From contig NC_059551.1 of the NCBI RefSeq assembly GCF_905220415.1, positions 8,752,001 through 8,816,000 of the forward strand: a stretch of 64,000 bases of DNA, read 5' to 3'. The translations under genes were made by a program, and so were the position numbers. This document shows positions 1-10,086 of this stretch, piece by piece; within the stretch, counting starts at the first letter, position 1; each line of letters begins with the position of its first letter. The stretch is from Colias croceus (lineage: Eukaryota; Arthropoda; Insecta; Lepidoptera; Pieridae). The notes beneath the pieces are model-generated. The model saw only the letters and a list, made by a program, of their open reading frames with translations. It made no database searches and was not told the DNA's origin.

Positions 1-1086
1 TTTTTTAAACGATTGACTTTATAGGTTTATATTCAGTGTTCAAACACAACGAAAAACATTCTGACATATTTTTGTATTATATTCGCAATTATAGAATAGG
101 ATTCGGTATTTTTTGTTTGTTCTGGACGTAGTTTAGTTATAGATGAGTGACATCGCCATTATTTTATCCTCTGCCTTTACATTTTATTTAGCGTTTCGCT
201 CTTGCCTCAAAGTTACCTTAAAGAAGGTGGATAAGTACTTACCTATTCCTTGTTTTTCCTGAAACATGTTTCTAGAGACATCTAGATTGATAAATGTGAG
301 GCTTTAAATCAAACCACCTAACAATAGATTAACTGTTGTATATTTCTTTTATAAATTGGTGTTTTTAGAGGAAATGTAGAACAGTTCCAATACCTTTTTA
401 GTACACATACCATAGTAAAGGGCGAAGGTCATCAACATGTCAATTGGACAATGTATAAAATATTAACTAGATTATAATGTAAATGTTAAGGAATAAACCT
501 GGATTAATATTATTATTTTTTTATTTGAGTTTTATTTTATTTTCCTTTTCCAATTTTTATTTTTAATAAAAAATATTTTTTTTGGTGTTTTTTTTTATAC
601 CTTTTTACTTTTATTTATCTTTTCTTCTAATGCAATTTATTAAAGCTTGTAGAAGTATGCCAAATGCTAATGTGATAATATGTAGCTTTTGTACTTTTAA
701 TAAAATTTTCCAAAAAAATATTCTAGTATTTATTGTATAAAAAATATAAATGCATCACAGTCTTCCATTATTACAAGTGCAGACACCCAAATACTTGATG
801 TGGAGGAATTTCATCTCAAAATTAAATTTAAATCATTCAAATTTAACCATTTTGTATATATAATAGAATTATTAAATGTTATTTATTTCATTTCAATAAA
901 AAGAGTAATGCATCTCAAAACAATTACCGTACTCTTAGTAAGGGTTTTAATGTTTTTTTTACATTTATTCTTCACATATATCAGCTATTAAATAAAGATA
1001 TAGTTATTATAAAATTAATTTCGAATATACATACTGACATAAGCCCCACATAATGTGAGAATCTTCTAGTTAATTTTCTATAATAT
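1..1086. other. AT-rich non-coding stretch left of the first Nudix gene
   Basis: I see no convincing gene here. The only ORF, about 63 codons on the plus strand near 800-991, is AT-rich and low in complexity, and I do not believe it. A plus-strand AATAAA at 492-497 could end a gene lying left of the window, so bases 1-510 may be its 3' UTR. A minus-strand AATAAA (TTTATT at 964-969) lies about 120 nt beyond the stop of the Nudix gene at 1087 and probably ends that transcript. Confidence 0.4.
964..969 (-). terminator. poly(A) signal of Nudix copy 1
   Basis: AATAAA on the minus strand, about 118 nt downstream of the stop codon at 1087. It is the first canonical signal after the gene. Confidence 0.5.
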
Positions 1087-1743
1087 TTATGATTCACTTA
1101 TTACAATTTTCTTCTTCATCCATTCATTTCTATACACATCTTTAGATAATAAGCAACTCAGAAAGACATGTGTTATATATGCTGTTATTCCCCATATTTT
1201 ATAATTCTCAGCCAAAAATACAGGGAGGATATAACCATTTTTAAACTGGGTGTAATATTGATTCTTTGGATCACACAATACATGAATTGGTACTGCAAAA
1301 ACCTCCGATACTTCCTTTTCGTTTATAAGAAGGTCTTCAGGGTTTAAATTTGAAATACAACCTACTACAGGAGTTACCATTATCAAATTGTCCCGCCCTG
1401 GGAATGCAGGCCCATGGCCCCAAACATCTATCTTAGATGACGAAATGCCTATTTCTTCCTCAGTTTCTCTCAATGCAGTTTCAACAGGCGTCTCACCCTT
1501 GTCGGTCTTTCCTCCAGGAAAAGATATTTGTCCACTATGACCTCTCAAATTCGTAGATCTTACGGTATATAGAAGAGCAGCATCATCTTTAAAACGACAC
1601 ATCGGCACTAAAACAGCAGCTGTAGCCGTAGGTATCTTTGCAGTTTTTGAAATTGGCACACGAAACTTTTTCAAATTTACCATACATCGCTCGCGAGAAG
1701 CAAGCGAGAAAAGGTTTTGTAATCCAAAGACAGAAGAACCCAT
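1087..1743 (-). CDS. Nudix hydrolase, CoA-diphosphatase type (NUDT7/NUDT8-like), copy 1
   Basis: Intronless 218-residue protein. Residues 78-100 form a complete Nudix box, G-x5-E-x7-RE-x2-EE-x-G-I, which binds the metal and catalyses diphosphate hydrolysis. Just upstream (about residues 57-77) is the pattern LLYTVRS..LRGHSGQISFPGG, the extra motif of the CoA pyrophosphatase subfamily (PROSITE UPF0035 type). The likely reaction is hydrolysis of CoA or acyl-CoA to 3',5'-ADP and a phosphopantetheine product, in mitochondria or peroxisomes. The N-terminus (LFSLASRERC) is basic and lacks acids, which is compatible with a mitochondrial presequence, but no PTS1 ends the protein. The start is the only in-frame ATG that leaves room for such a leader. 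The closest relative in the window is the plus-strand gene at 12157-12816. Substrate is inferred from family. Confidence 0.9.
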   Translation of the reverse strand: MGSSVFGLQNLFSLASRERCMVNLKKFRVPISKTAKIPTATAAVLVPMCRFKDDAALLYTVRSTNLRGHSGQISFPGGKTDKGETPVETALRETEEEIGISSSKIDVWGHGPAFPGRDNLIMVTPVVGCISNLNPEDLLINEKEVSEVFAVPIHVLCDPKNQYYTQFKNGYILPVFLAENYKIWGITAYITHVFLSCLLSKDVYRNEWMKKKIVISES

Positions 1744-1799
1744 TTTAATATTAATTTAACATATATACACGTTATATTAGTATGGTATAAATATGGTAT

Positions 1800-2528
1800 A
1801 AACTAGCTGGTGCGTTGTGCGCGGGCTGCAAGCAGCCCGCGAGCCCCTTTTGCCCCTGGGTTGAAGCAATAGGGCAGTCATTAGAAAATGTGTTAGAATT
1901 CCCAGTCCATTTGTAATTTTCTGCTAACAGCGACTCCACAGTCAATCGGAAGTGCTTATAAATTCCCAATTCAAATATTTTCTATTCTGGAATGCTGTCG
2001 ACCTTCGAAGGTGCGTTGTGCGCGGGCTGCAAGCAGCCCGCGAGCCCCTTTTGCCCCTGGGTTGAAGCAATAGGGCAGTCATTTGAAAATATATTCGAAT
2101 TTTCTGTCCATTTGTTACATCTGCTAACAGCGATTCTACAGTCAGTCGGTAATGCTTATATATTCCCATTCAAGTATTTTCCACTCTGGGAGGCTGTCCA
2201 CCTTCGAGGGAGCGTAGTACGCGGGCTGCAAGCAGCCCGCGAAGCATCCCAGGGCAGGAATCTTCAGTCATTTGAAAATGTATTAAAATTCCCCGTCAAT
2301 TTGCTATTATCTGCAAACAGCGATTCCACAGTCAATCGGAAGTGCTTATAAATTTCAAATTCAAATATTTTCTATTCCGGGGGGCGGTTCACCTTCGAGG
2401 GTGCGTGGTGCGCGAGCTGCAAGCAGCTCGCGGCTCATCCCAGGGCAGAAATCTACAGTCATTTGAAAATGCATTCGAATTTCCTATCCATTTGTAACAT
2501 CTGCTAACAGCGTTTCTACAGTCAGTCG
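1800..2528. repeat. Tandem array, about 190-200 bp period, with GC hairpins
   Basis: Four copies of a unit built from an AT-rich stretch (CTGCTAACAGCGATTCTACA type) and a strong hairpin, CGCGGGCTGC-AA-GCAGCCCGCG. The hairpins sit at about 1820-1841, 2020-2041, 2220-2241 and 2411-2432; in the fourth the stem has changed to GCGAGCTGC/GCAGCTCGC with compensating bases. A further diverged unit reappears at about 3570-3650. ORFs predicted in this array on both strands are by-products of the repeats. Confidence 0.85.
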
Positions 2529-3560
2529 AAACTGCTTATTAATTACTTATTCAAATATTGGTAAAATTTTTGAAACGTCTTATCGATAGCGGGCAGTGAC
2601 TTTTCATAATAAACTGTTCAAGAGTTAACCTAACACACTCGTCGCTTCGCTCCTCGCTACCTATTTGAATATTTAGGCCAGCCGCTGCCGCGACTCGCTC
2701 GCTTCGCTCGCTTGGCTCGTGCGATAGGTAGTTCAAAAGTTAACCTAACATGCTCGTCGCTTCGCTCCTCGCTACCTATTTCAATATTTAGGCCAGCCGC
2801 TGTCGTGACTCGCTCGCTTCGCTCGCATGGCTCGTGTGGTAGTTCAAAAGTTAACCTTACACGCTCGTCGCTTCGCTCCTCGCTACCTAAACTGCTTATA
2901 AATTACTTATTCAAATATTGGTAAAATTTTTGAAACGTCTTATCGATAGCGGGCAGTGACTTTTCATAATAAACTGTTCAAGAGTTAACCTAACACGCTC
3001 GTCGCTTCGCTCCTCACTACCTATCTGAATATTTAGGCCGGCCGCTGCCACAACTCGCTCGCTTCGCTCGCTTGGCTCGTGCGGTAGGTAGTTCAAAAGT
3101 TAACCTAACACGCTCGTCGCTTCGCTCCTCGCTACCTATTTGAATATTTAGGCCGGCCGCTGTCGTGACTCGCTCGCTTCGCTCGCATGGCTCGTGTGGT
3201 AGTTCAAAAGTTAACCTTACACGCTCGTCGCTTCGCTCCTAGCTACCTAAACTGCTTATAAATTACTTATTCAAATATTGGTAAAATTTTTGAAACGTCT
3301 TATCAATAGCGGGCAGTGACTTTTCATAATAAACTGTTCAAGAGTTAACCTAACACGCTCGTCGCTTCGCTCCTCGCTACCTATTTGAATATATACGCCG
3401 GCCGCTGCCGTGACTCGCTCGCTTCGCTCGCTTGGCTCGTGTGGTAGTTCAAAAGTTAACCTTACACGCTCGTCGCTTCGCTCCTCGCTACCTATTTGAA
3501 TATTTACGTCGGCCGCTGCTGTGACTCGCTCGCTTCGCTCGCTTGGTTCGTGCGGTAGTT
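2529..3560. repeat. Higher-order tandem array, 360-bp period
   Basis: The phrase AACTGCTTAT(A/T)AATTACTTA begins three units at 2529, 2889 and 3249, exactly 360 bp apart. Each 360-bp unit contains two or three copies of a shorter (~110 bp) monomer with GTTAACCTAACACGCTCG, TCGCTTCGCTCCTCGCTACC, a GGCCGGCCGCTG-like core and CTCGCTCGCTTCGCTCGC. This is a satellite-like higher-order structure. One lone monomer also sits in a helicase-gene intron at about 43436-43555. Confidence 0.85.
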
Positions 3561-5060
3561 TAAAAGTTAATAAATATTTTCTACTCCGGGAGGCTGTCGA
3601 GCCTCGAGGTTGCGCGGGGCGCGGGCAGCAAGCAGCCCGCGGTGCCGTCTTTTACCGATGCTATTCCTATTACCCTTCCTACTATGGAAATTTCCATACA
3701 AAATTTTCGAAAAAAAAAAATTTCGCATTTTACCAAAAATTTTTATATGCCTGGAAGCGGACCAGGTTTTGAAGTATTTTTTACTTCGGCGACCCCGACC
3801 TACCTGCCACCAGTTCAGAGAGCCGTTGAATTTCGTGATGTATGGAAAATGGAAACCGGGAGTCGGAGAGATATTCTAAGTATGCAGTTTTGTAAATCTG
3901 GCCGATTCAAGCACAGAAGTCAATTTTCAGACCGATCGTGAAGTAACCGGCGCCACCATCTTGCTTTGAAAAATTGGCCATTTTTTGAAAAAAAATTACG
4001 TCCAATTTGAAATTTCTCGATTGCCCTGGTAGCACCCCATCTTCCTGATCATTTTTTAGTTCTACACCCCCCACCTATCTTGCGCCGTTTCGGAGAGCCG
4101 TCGAATTTCGCGTTGTATGAAACTCGGAAACCAGCTATGGAAACTCGATTATGAGTATGCCAACTTAATATGCGGCTCGATTAAAGCCCCTGTGCCAAGT
4201 TTCAGCGCAATCGGACCAGCGATGGCCGTTTTAGAATTTGTATGGCGGCGGCCATTTTTTCCGCCATTTTGAATTTTTTTCACTATCTGTGGTAATTGCT
4301 CGAGGTCTACTCCAAGTTTAGTTTGAGCACCCCAGATGTAGCTGCTACCGTTTGCGCGGGCCGTTGACCGTCTTCGAGAGATGAGGGAAAGTTTAAGATT
4401 TCGGATTTTTCTGGATATCCTGGGAGCTGGGCGAGTACGAATGCATCATTGGTGTATTTCTCCATTGCACCACCTCGTCTAAATTTACGTTTTTATGTTT
4501 TCGCCAAAAATGGAAAAATTCCAAAATCGAGCGTCCCACTATGGCTCCCTGGTAGCGTCCCAGGGTGGTGATCATTTTTAGTTCCGGGACCCCCAACCCA
4601 ACTCGCACCGTTTCCGCAGGCCGTTGGAGTTTACGTTGTATGAAAGTTGGAAACTGGGGCCCGGAGCCACTCGAACGGGGCACCGATCGATTCGCCGGCT
4701 CGAACAGAGCACGTGTGCCAAATTTGGGACGTAAGGATTCATAAACGGCGATTTTGGCAAAGTACGGCGGCCATCTTGTTTTCGCGAAAATCCCCATTTT
4801 TCCACCTCCCCTGGTAATCGCCACCAGTTCTGAGCATTTTTTGTTCAGACACCCCCCCTCCAGGTACCACCGTTTTTGCGCACCTCCAGGGGTCCACTTG
4901 GTTTTCGAAGATGATCGAAATCGCTATATTTTTCCGGTGGTCACTGGGAGCACCTCTACACGATCACGTCAAAATCCCCCCAACTTTCCCCGTAGTTTCC
5001 GAGAAACCCGATGTCAGTCAGTCAGTGAGTGAGTGGTAGTGTAGCTTTATATATATATGA
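3561..5060. repeat. Degenerate ~265-bp tandem repeat ending in GTCAGTCAGT/TATATA tail
   Basis: After a last hairpin unit (3570-3650) a GC-richer stretch repeats a theme, ACCCCC..CCTA..GCACCGTTTC, then a GAGAGCCGTTGAA-like and a GTTGTATGAAA-like piece, at about 3789, 4065, 4330, 4588 and 4850. Spacing is 258-276 bp. It ends with TCAGTCAGTCAGTGAGTGAG followed by GTGTAGCTTTATATATATAT near 5015-5060. I could not assign it to a transposon superfamily. ORFs of 70-143 codons here disagree between strands and carry no recognisable domain. Confidence 0.6.
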
Positions 5061-5240
5061 TTAGAGATAAGCGTTTACATAATAATATCAACAAAATTTA
5101 CCTATAAAATTTTCAACTTCATTCATTTCCCTAACTTGAAGTTTGAAGTTTTTTGTTTTTGAACTTTGGTCTTTGAGTTTGAAGTTTACGAAATACGAAA
5201 TCACGAAATGTCAGTGTCATCGTATCGGGAAGATCTCAGA

Positions 5241-6375
5241 CGTAGACAGAGAAACTAATAGACAAAGGTACTCTGTAACCGTGACTGAGACAAAGATAGT
5301 TTGTCAATGTATAAGTTGAATGCTGCCACAGTATCCGAGCTCCCGGATGTTTTGGAAAGGGTAAATATTTTTAGGATCAATTAAATAAAACCAGTTATGA
5401 GATTTTTCTTTTGTCTTTATAATCAATGTAGTAGATACAAAAAAATATAAATAGATTGATTATTGATGACGAAACAATGTTAATTTCGTGTACACATTTC
5501 TTACTTTTTCATTGGCTTGTTCATATTTTACAATATTTTGTGAGAATCCAATCTTTTCTCCCACTTCGATCCATTTATTACGTAGGTCTGGATCATCTGG
5601 AAACAAATCGATAAAATATAGGTTAATAATTAATACTCGCAGGTAGTTCAGTTCTCTAAAATTATAAGTGTAATTTTATGTCAATCACAATTACTATGAG
5701 AAATAATAAATTAAAATATGTTTTCGATGCCGAAGTCTTCCCGAAACACTGGGTTATTATGGGATTTCATATTCATTTACTTTCGAGTTTCACCGTATTG
5801 TCAAATCAATATTTTTTTATTGATGATCGGGGTATTATTTTTCTCGTCACTGGCAACACTTACTTGTTGATGTTTATAGGTTATTGAATGTAAAAATCGA
5901 TATTACGCTAATAATTTCCTTGTTTTAACGCGACTTGTTGTTACTTTAGGCTAAAGTATAAATAATCATCACTGAGAAACTATAAATAAGGACAATCAAG
6001 TCGTACTTACGCGTGAAAAGACACACCGGCAATTTTCTTCTCACTATCGCTTAAACATGCAATAACACGACAACGCACCATTCTATTTACTTCGATGTCT
6101 ATATTAGGATAATTTCACCGTCTTTTCAATGTACTCGTGTCGATTTTTTACTAAATAATATCCAAAATTCGAACACCAAGCACGATGAAGGCACGAACTG
6201 TCAAAGTTTGTTTCGCAACTCAAGTTGCAGACATTGAAAAACAGGTTACACACTAAGGGACAAAAAATAGGGTATTTGTGTCTTTGTCTTATGCATTTGT
6301 TATGGTATTTTCGCTCTCTTTCTTGTGTAAGTGAGAAAGGTATCGTCATTGGGTCTATTAGTTACTCTGTCTACG
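5241..6375 (-). mobile_element. P-like element, copy A (internally deleted)
   Basis: 1,135 bp between inverted ends CGTAGACAGAG / CTCTGTCTACG. On the minus strand it keeps two THAP-type exons (6011-6081 and 5505-5596). Everything that would encode the transposase core is missing, and the second exon is followed within about 260 bp by the terminal region. Copy A alone retains an uninterrupted second exon; copies B and C carry a stop there. It also has the unoccupied target (near 6254) of the PIF-like insertion found in copy B. Confidence 0.7.
5505..6081 (-). pseudogene. THAP-domain exons of P-like element copy A
   Basis: Exon 1 (6011-6081) starts ATG and reads MVRCRVIACLSDSEKK then IAGVSFHA, the C-x4-C...FH start of a THAP zinc-binding, DNA-binding domain. 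It ends at a consensus GTAAGT donor. Exon 2 (5505-5596) follows a TTTCCAG acceptor and reads DPDLRNKWIEVGEKIGF, the W-containing middle of the domain, ending at another GTAAGA donor. With the obvious splice sites the phases differ by one nucleotide (two leftover bases meet two, where one is needed), so the current copy would not give the joined domain without another junction. The C-terminal C-x2-H of the domain is not visible. Confidence 0.55.
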
Positions 6376-6402
6376 TTGTCACAGAATTTTATAGGTACAC
6401 AC

Positions 6403-9070
6403 CGTAGACAGAGTAACTAATAGCCCCAATGACGATACCTTTCTCACTTACACAAGAAAGAGAGCGAAAATACCATAACAAATGCATAAGACAAAGACAC
6501 AAATACCCAATTTTTTGTCCCTTAGAGCGTTTTCACATTGTCCGGTCCGATATCGGATATCGGAAGCCGATAGCCGATATCCGATATCGGACACAATTTG
6601 CCCTTTCACATTATCCGATAATATCGTCCCGATATCTTGAGTGTTGCCAGAAACTGGAAAAGTAGATATATGGAGAATTAAAAAAAACAGTGGATGCATT
6701 TATGTTACAAAAAATAAACTTTATTTTAAATAAAATAAATAGTAATAAATAAACTATGTTTTTCAAACCGGTTTAATCTGCTGACTGCGGAGTTTGGATT
6801 TGATCTGCAGAGTCAGAATCTAGTTTCAATATTCAATTTCATTGTGAGGCTTGTTTTTTTTATATGCTGTTTTTCTTTTTTTATTAATAGAACATGTTGT
6901 GTGGTCGTAGTGAATTTTAGAACTTTTTTATATTAAATCATGTACGACTGTTATGTTCTTATACAAATAAAATAAAATAAAATTCAACTCAGTATTTAAG
7001 CGACGAAACTGGCAAATATAAATTCAAATTACATTTACAAATGTAGGTGCTGTTATCTACCACAGAACAGTAAATTATCTACGTAGTACCACAGACTAAT
7101 AATAATATAGCCATATATATAATCTAAGAATACGAGCCATGACAACCAAAATAGTAAACAAGCCAAACAAGCTCAAAAGTCGCCGCGCGTTCTTGACAAA
7201 ATGTAAGGTCGCCGCATTCTAATTCTGAAATTTTAGAGAAAACTAAACAAAATTGCCGTATTGTAAATTTTCTTTTCAATTAAAAGAGTTTGATTTAAAA
7301 AAATTCAACTGATAGATCGTAGTTGTACATACAGTAAAAATAACTACAAAAAAGAAACCGACTTCAAAAACAGCTGGAAAAGTAAAATATAAAAAAGATT
7401 TGATATTATTAATTACTTAATATTATTTAGATGTGCTATTTATTATACAGGTTTGATATCGGCGCTAAAACAAAGCACTAAATCTGTGACTCAATGACAA
7501 CAATACAATAAACAGCTTACAGCTCAACAGTAGTCCAAGTAGGAGGAGGAGCGAGGCAGAATGAGTAAATAAAGATAAAAGACACTAATATTTCGAAGAT
7601 ACGGTTGAATTTAAGAACGCAATAAATTTTTGTTTACTTCAGTTCAGCCAATTGCCGTATATTATAGGACGGTATTAAAATAGCTCCCGTAAAAATAGTA
7701 TTTTTAATGCCTTTAAATACTTAAATGAATGTTTTCTTAATAAAAGGGTTTAAAGTAAATGAAAGGATTTTTTTTTACATTTAGCGCCTAGAAATGACTG
7801 AAAATACACAAACTAGTGCTTTTTTTGCTGTTGGTATACTACCTTTTCGAAAATTGAGTTGGTAACACTGAACATTATCGTCCGATAGTTCACGGGAATA
7901 TCGGTGTTGGCTCCGATATCCGATATCGGACCGGACAATGTGAAAGACAGGTACCTAAATCATACATTTTACTTAGCCTCCGATATCGGATATCGGCTAT
8001 CGGCGCCCGATATCCGATATCGGACCGGACAATGTGAAAACGCTCTTAGTGTGTAACCTATTTTTCAAGATCCGCAACTTGAGTTGCGAAACAAACTTTG
8101 ACAGTTCGTGCCTTCATCGTGCTTGGTGTTCGAATTTTGGATATTATTTAGTAAAAAATCGATACGAGTACATTGAAAAGACGGTGAAATTATCTTAATA
8201 TAGACATCGAAGTAAATAGAATGGTGCGTTGTCGTGTTATTGCATGTATAAGCGATAGTGAGAAGAAAATTGCGGGTGTGTCTTTTCACGCGTAAGTACG
8301 ACTTTATTGTCCTTATTTATAGTTTCTCAGTGATGATTATTTATACTTTAGCCTAAAGTAACAACAAGTCGCGTTAAAACAAGGAAACTATTAGCGTAAT
8401 ATCGATTTTTACATTCAATAACCTATAAACATCAACAAGTAAGTGTTGCCAGTGTCGGGAAAAATAATACCCCGATCATCAATAAAAAAATATTGATTTG
8501 ACAATATGGCGAAACTCGAAAGTAAATGAATATGAAATCCCATAATAACCCAGTAATAACCCATAATAACCCAGCATCGAAAACATATTTTAATTTATTA
8601 TTTCTCATAGTAATAATTGTGATTGACATAAAATTACACTTATAATTTTAGAGAACCTGAACTACCTGCGAGCATTAATTATTATTAACCTATGTTTATC
8701 GATTTGTTTCCAGATGATCCAGACCTACGTAATTAATGGATCGAAGTGGGAGAAAAGATTGGGTTCTCACAAAATATTGTAAAATATGAACAAGCCAATG
8801 AAAAAGTAAGAAATGTGTACACGAAATTAACATTGTTTCGTCATCAATAATCAATCTGCTTATATTTTTTTGTATCTACGAAATTGATTATAAAGACAAA
8901 AGAAAAATCTCGTAACTGGTTTTATTTAATTGCTCCTAAAAATATTTACCCTTTCCAAAACATCCGGGAGCTCGGATACTCATGGCAACATTCAACTTAT
9001 ACATTGACAAACTATCTTTGTCTCAGTCGCGGTTACAGAGTACCTTTGTCTATTAGTTTCTCTGTCTACG
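6403..9070 (+). mobile_element. P-like element, copy B (interrupted by PIF-like insert)
   Basis: Same termini as copy A but in opposite orientation. Its length of 2,668 bp is explained by a 1,521-bp element inserted at 6525-8045. THAP exon 1 is at 8221-8291 and exon 2 at 8714-8805; exon 2 has a TAA where copy A has AAA (Asn-Lys-Trp becomes Asn-stop). By shared substitutions B is closer to copy C at 50.9 kb than to its neighbour A, so the pair is not a simple recent inverted duplication. Confidence 0.7.
6522..8048. mobile_element. PIF/Harbinger-like non-autonomous element with TTA target duplication
   Basis: Element 6525-8045 has inverted termini of about 67 bp starting GAGCGTTTTCACATTGTCCG, then GTCCGATATCGGATATCGG and a further GATATC-rich palindrome. 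It is flanked by TTA at 6522-6524 and 8046-8048. The sister copies A and C carry the uninterrupted sequence GTCCCTTAGTGTG, so the 3-bp duplication is directly demonstrated by occupied and empty sites in one window. TTA duplication is typical of PIF/Harbinger elements. Extra partial copies of the terminus lie inside near 7905-7950. No transposase ORF is visible. The internal plus strand around 7140-7700 shows no long ORF. Confidence 0.8.
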
Positions 9071-9388
9071 ATCTCAGAGCAATAAACCTATAGAGTACTT
9101 GTATCGAGCGTATACAATTTACATATATTTGTTTCTCTCTATCTAAAGAAAACGTCGTATGAAAGAATGAGACAGCTATAGACAACAAGCTACGTTTCAA
9201 CATAGTCATGGCACCACTTTTACTATAGGTACGTATTTAGATAGATAGAAGGTGATAGTGATGGGATGTGCTTCAATCGATAAAATCGTGAATGTATTTT
9301 GCATTTACGGTTTCGTGAAATAATAAATAAAAAAAAAACAAAACTAAATATTAATTTCAGTTGAATACATTATTTGTTTAATCCTACG

Positions 9389-9544
9389 TATATAATAAAT
9401 GCGAAAATGGATGATACTCTTTCACTGCGGAACCTATTACAATGAAATTTTGTACATACACACATAGGATAGGTTGTATCCCGGAAATCTCACGTGAACG
9501 GGGACTGTGCAGGATTTTCTTTAAAAACGCGGGTGGAAAGCTAG
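9389..9544 (+). mobile_element. Helitron-like (Lep1-type) short element
   Basis: Begins TATAATAAATGCGAAAATGG, carries CTCTTTCACTGCGGAACC and CCCGGAAATCTCACGTGAAC, and ends GCGGGTGGAAAGCTAG. Ending in CTAG after a GC hairpin is the Helitron 3' rule, and this consensus recurs about ten times in the window. I recall such repeats described as Lep1 in Lepidoptera. Confidence 0.6.
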
Positions 9545-9584
9545 TATATTATAAAAGAAATTTTAAAACTTGAAATGTAACTAA

Positions 9585-9745
9585 TAAACTCAACTCAAAC
9601 TCAAACATTTATTTATTCAATTAGACTTCTTCGAGAAGCACTTTTGAAACGTCAATACATATTTTTATCATTTACCACCGATTCGGAAAGCAGTATCTAT
9701 GGAGAAGAATCGGCAAGAAACTCCATAGTTGCTCTTTTAAATCAT
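9585..9745 (+). repeat. Dispersed repeat (AAACTCAAACATTTATTTAT family)
   Basis: Reads CTCAAACATTTATTTATTCA, then AGACTTCTTCGAGAAGCACTTT, CACCGATTCGGAAAGC and GGAGAAGAATCGGCAAGAAA. A second copy with the same order is at 30012-30158. Class not determined; it resembles the 3' tail of a non-LTR element. Confidence 0.6.
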
Positions 9746-9926
9746 TTCAGTATTACAATTTAATTTTACAAAATATGTAAGTAAATTAATTTAAAATAAA
9801 GATGGAAATGATGATAAAGTTAAAGGAGTGAGGAGAAAGGCACAGTCAGCATGAAGGAATCATGCAGCATTTTAATTTTAACAAGTTAATAAAAGGACAG
9901 TCTTAGTGAAAACATTTTCCTAACAT

Positions 9927-10086
9927 CCTACTAATAAAGCGAAAGTTAGTGAGGATGGATGTTTGTTACTCTTTCACGCGAATACTACTAAACCGATTAC
10001 AATGAAATTTGGAAAAATTACTTTTGATCCCGTAAATCCAACAGGAATGGGAACTATGCGGGTTTTTCTTTAAAAACGCATGTATA
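9927..10086 (+). mobile_element. Decayed Helitron-like element
   Basis: CTACTAATAAAGCGAAAGTT through CTCTTTCACGCGAATACTAC to GAACTATGCGGGTTTTTCTT. It is the same family as 9389-9544, but the CTAG end is lost. Confidence 0.5.

Larger units (their letters stand above)
5233..9078. mobile_element. Head-to-head pair of P-like (THAP) elements with one 8-bp target duplication
   Basis: Two related elements in inverted orientation (5241-6375 and 6403-9070) are joined by 27 bp. All four ends share the inverted terminus CGTAGACAGAG..AACTAATAG. The outermost ends are flanked by a perfect 8-bp direct repeat ATCTCAGA (5233-5240 and 9071-9078), whereas neither element alone has matching flanks. An 8-bp duplication together with a THAP domain in the encoded protein is the hallmark of the P-element superfamily. 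The pair therefore looks as if it jumped as one composite unit. Superfamily assignment is inference from these two traits. Confidence 0.7.

Noticed and set aside
2551..3096. Repeated ORFs with HEPSERSERV
   Set aside because: Produced by the CTCGCTCGCTTCGCTCGC monomers of the 360-bp array.
2600..3560. CRISPR-like direct repeats
   Set aside because: Monomers are long, adjacent and diverged without unique spacers; the sequence is eukaryotic satellite-like DNA.
4393..5032. Overlapping ORFs of 75-143 codons on both strands
   Set aside because: They lie in the GC-richer ~265-bp repeat; the frames do not repeat coherently between units.
5678..5887. Recurrent ORF starting MSITITMRNNKLKY (also near 8432-8629 and 51333-51545)
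   Set aside because: It lies antisense to the intron between the two THAP exons of the P-like element; its recurrence only reflects the element copies.
6104..6665. ORFs starting MTIPFSLTQERERKYHNK
   Set aside because: They read through the inverted termini of the P-like copies and repeat with them; no codon preference or domain.
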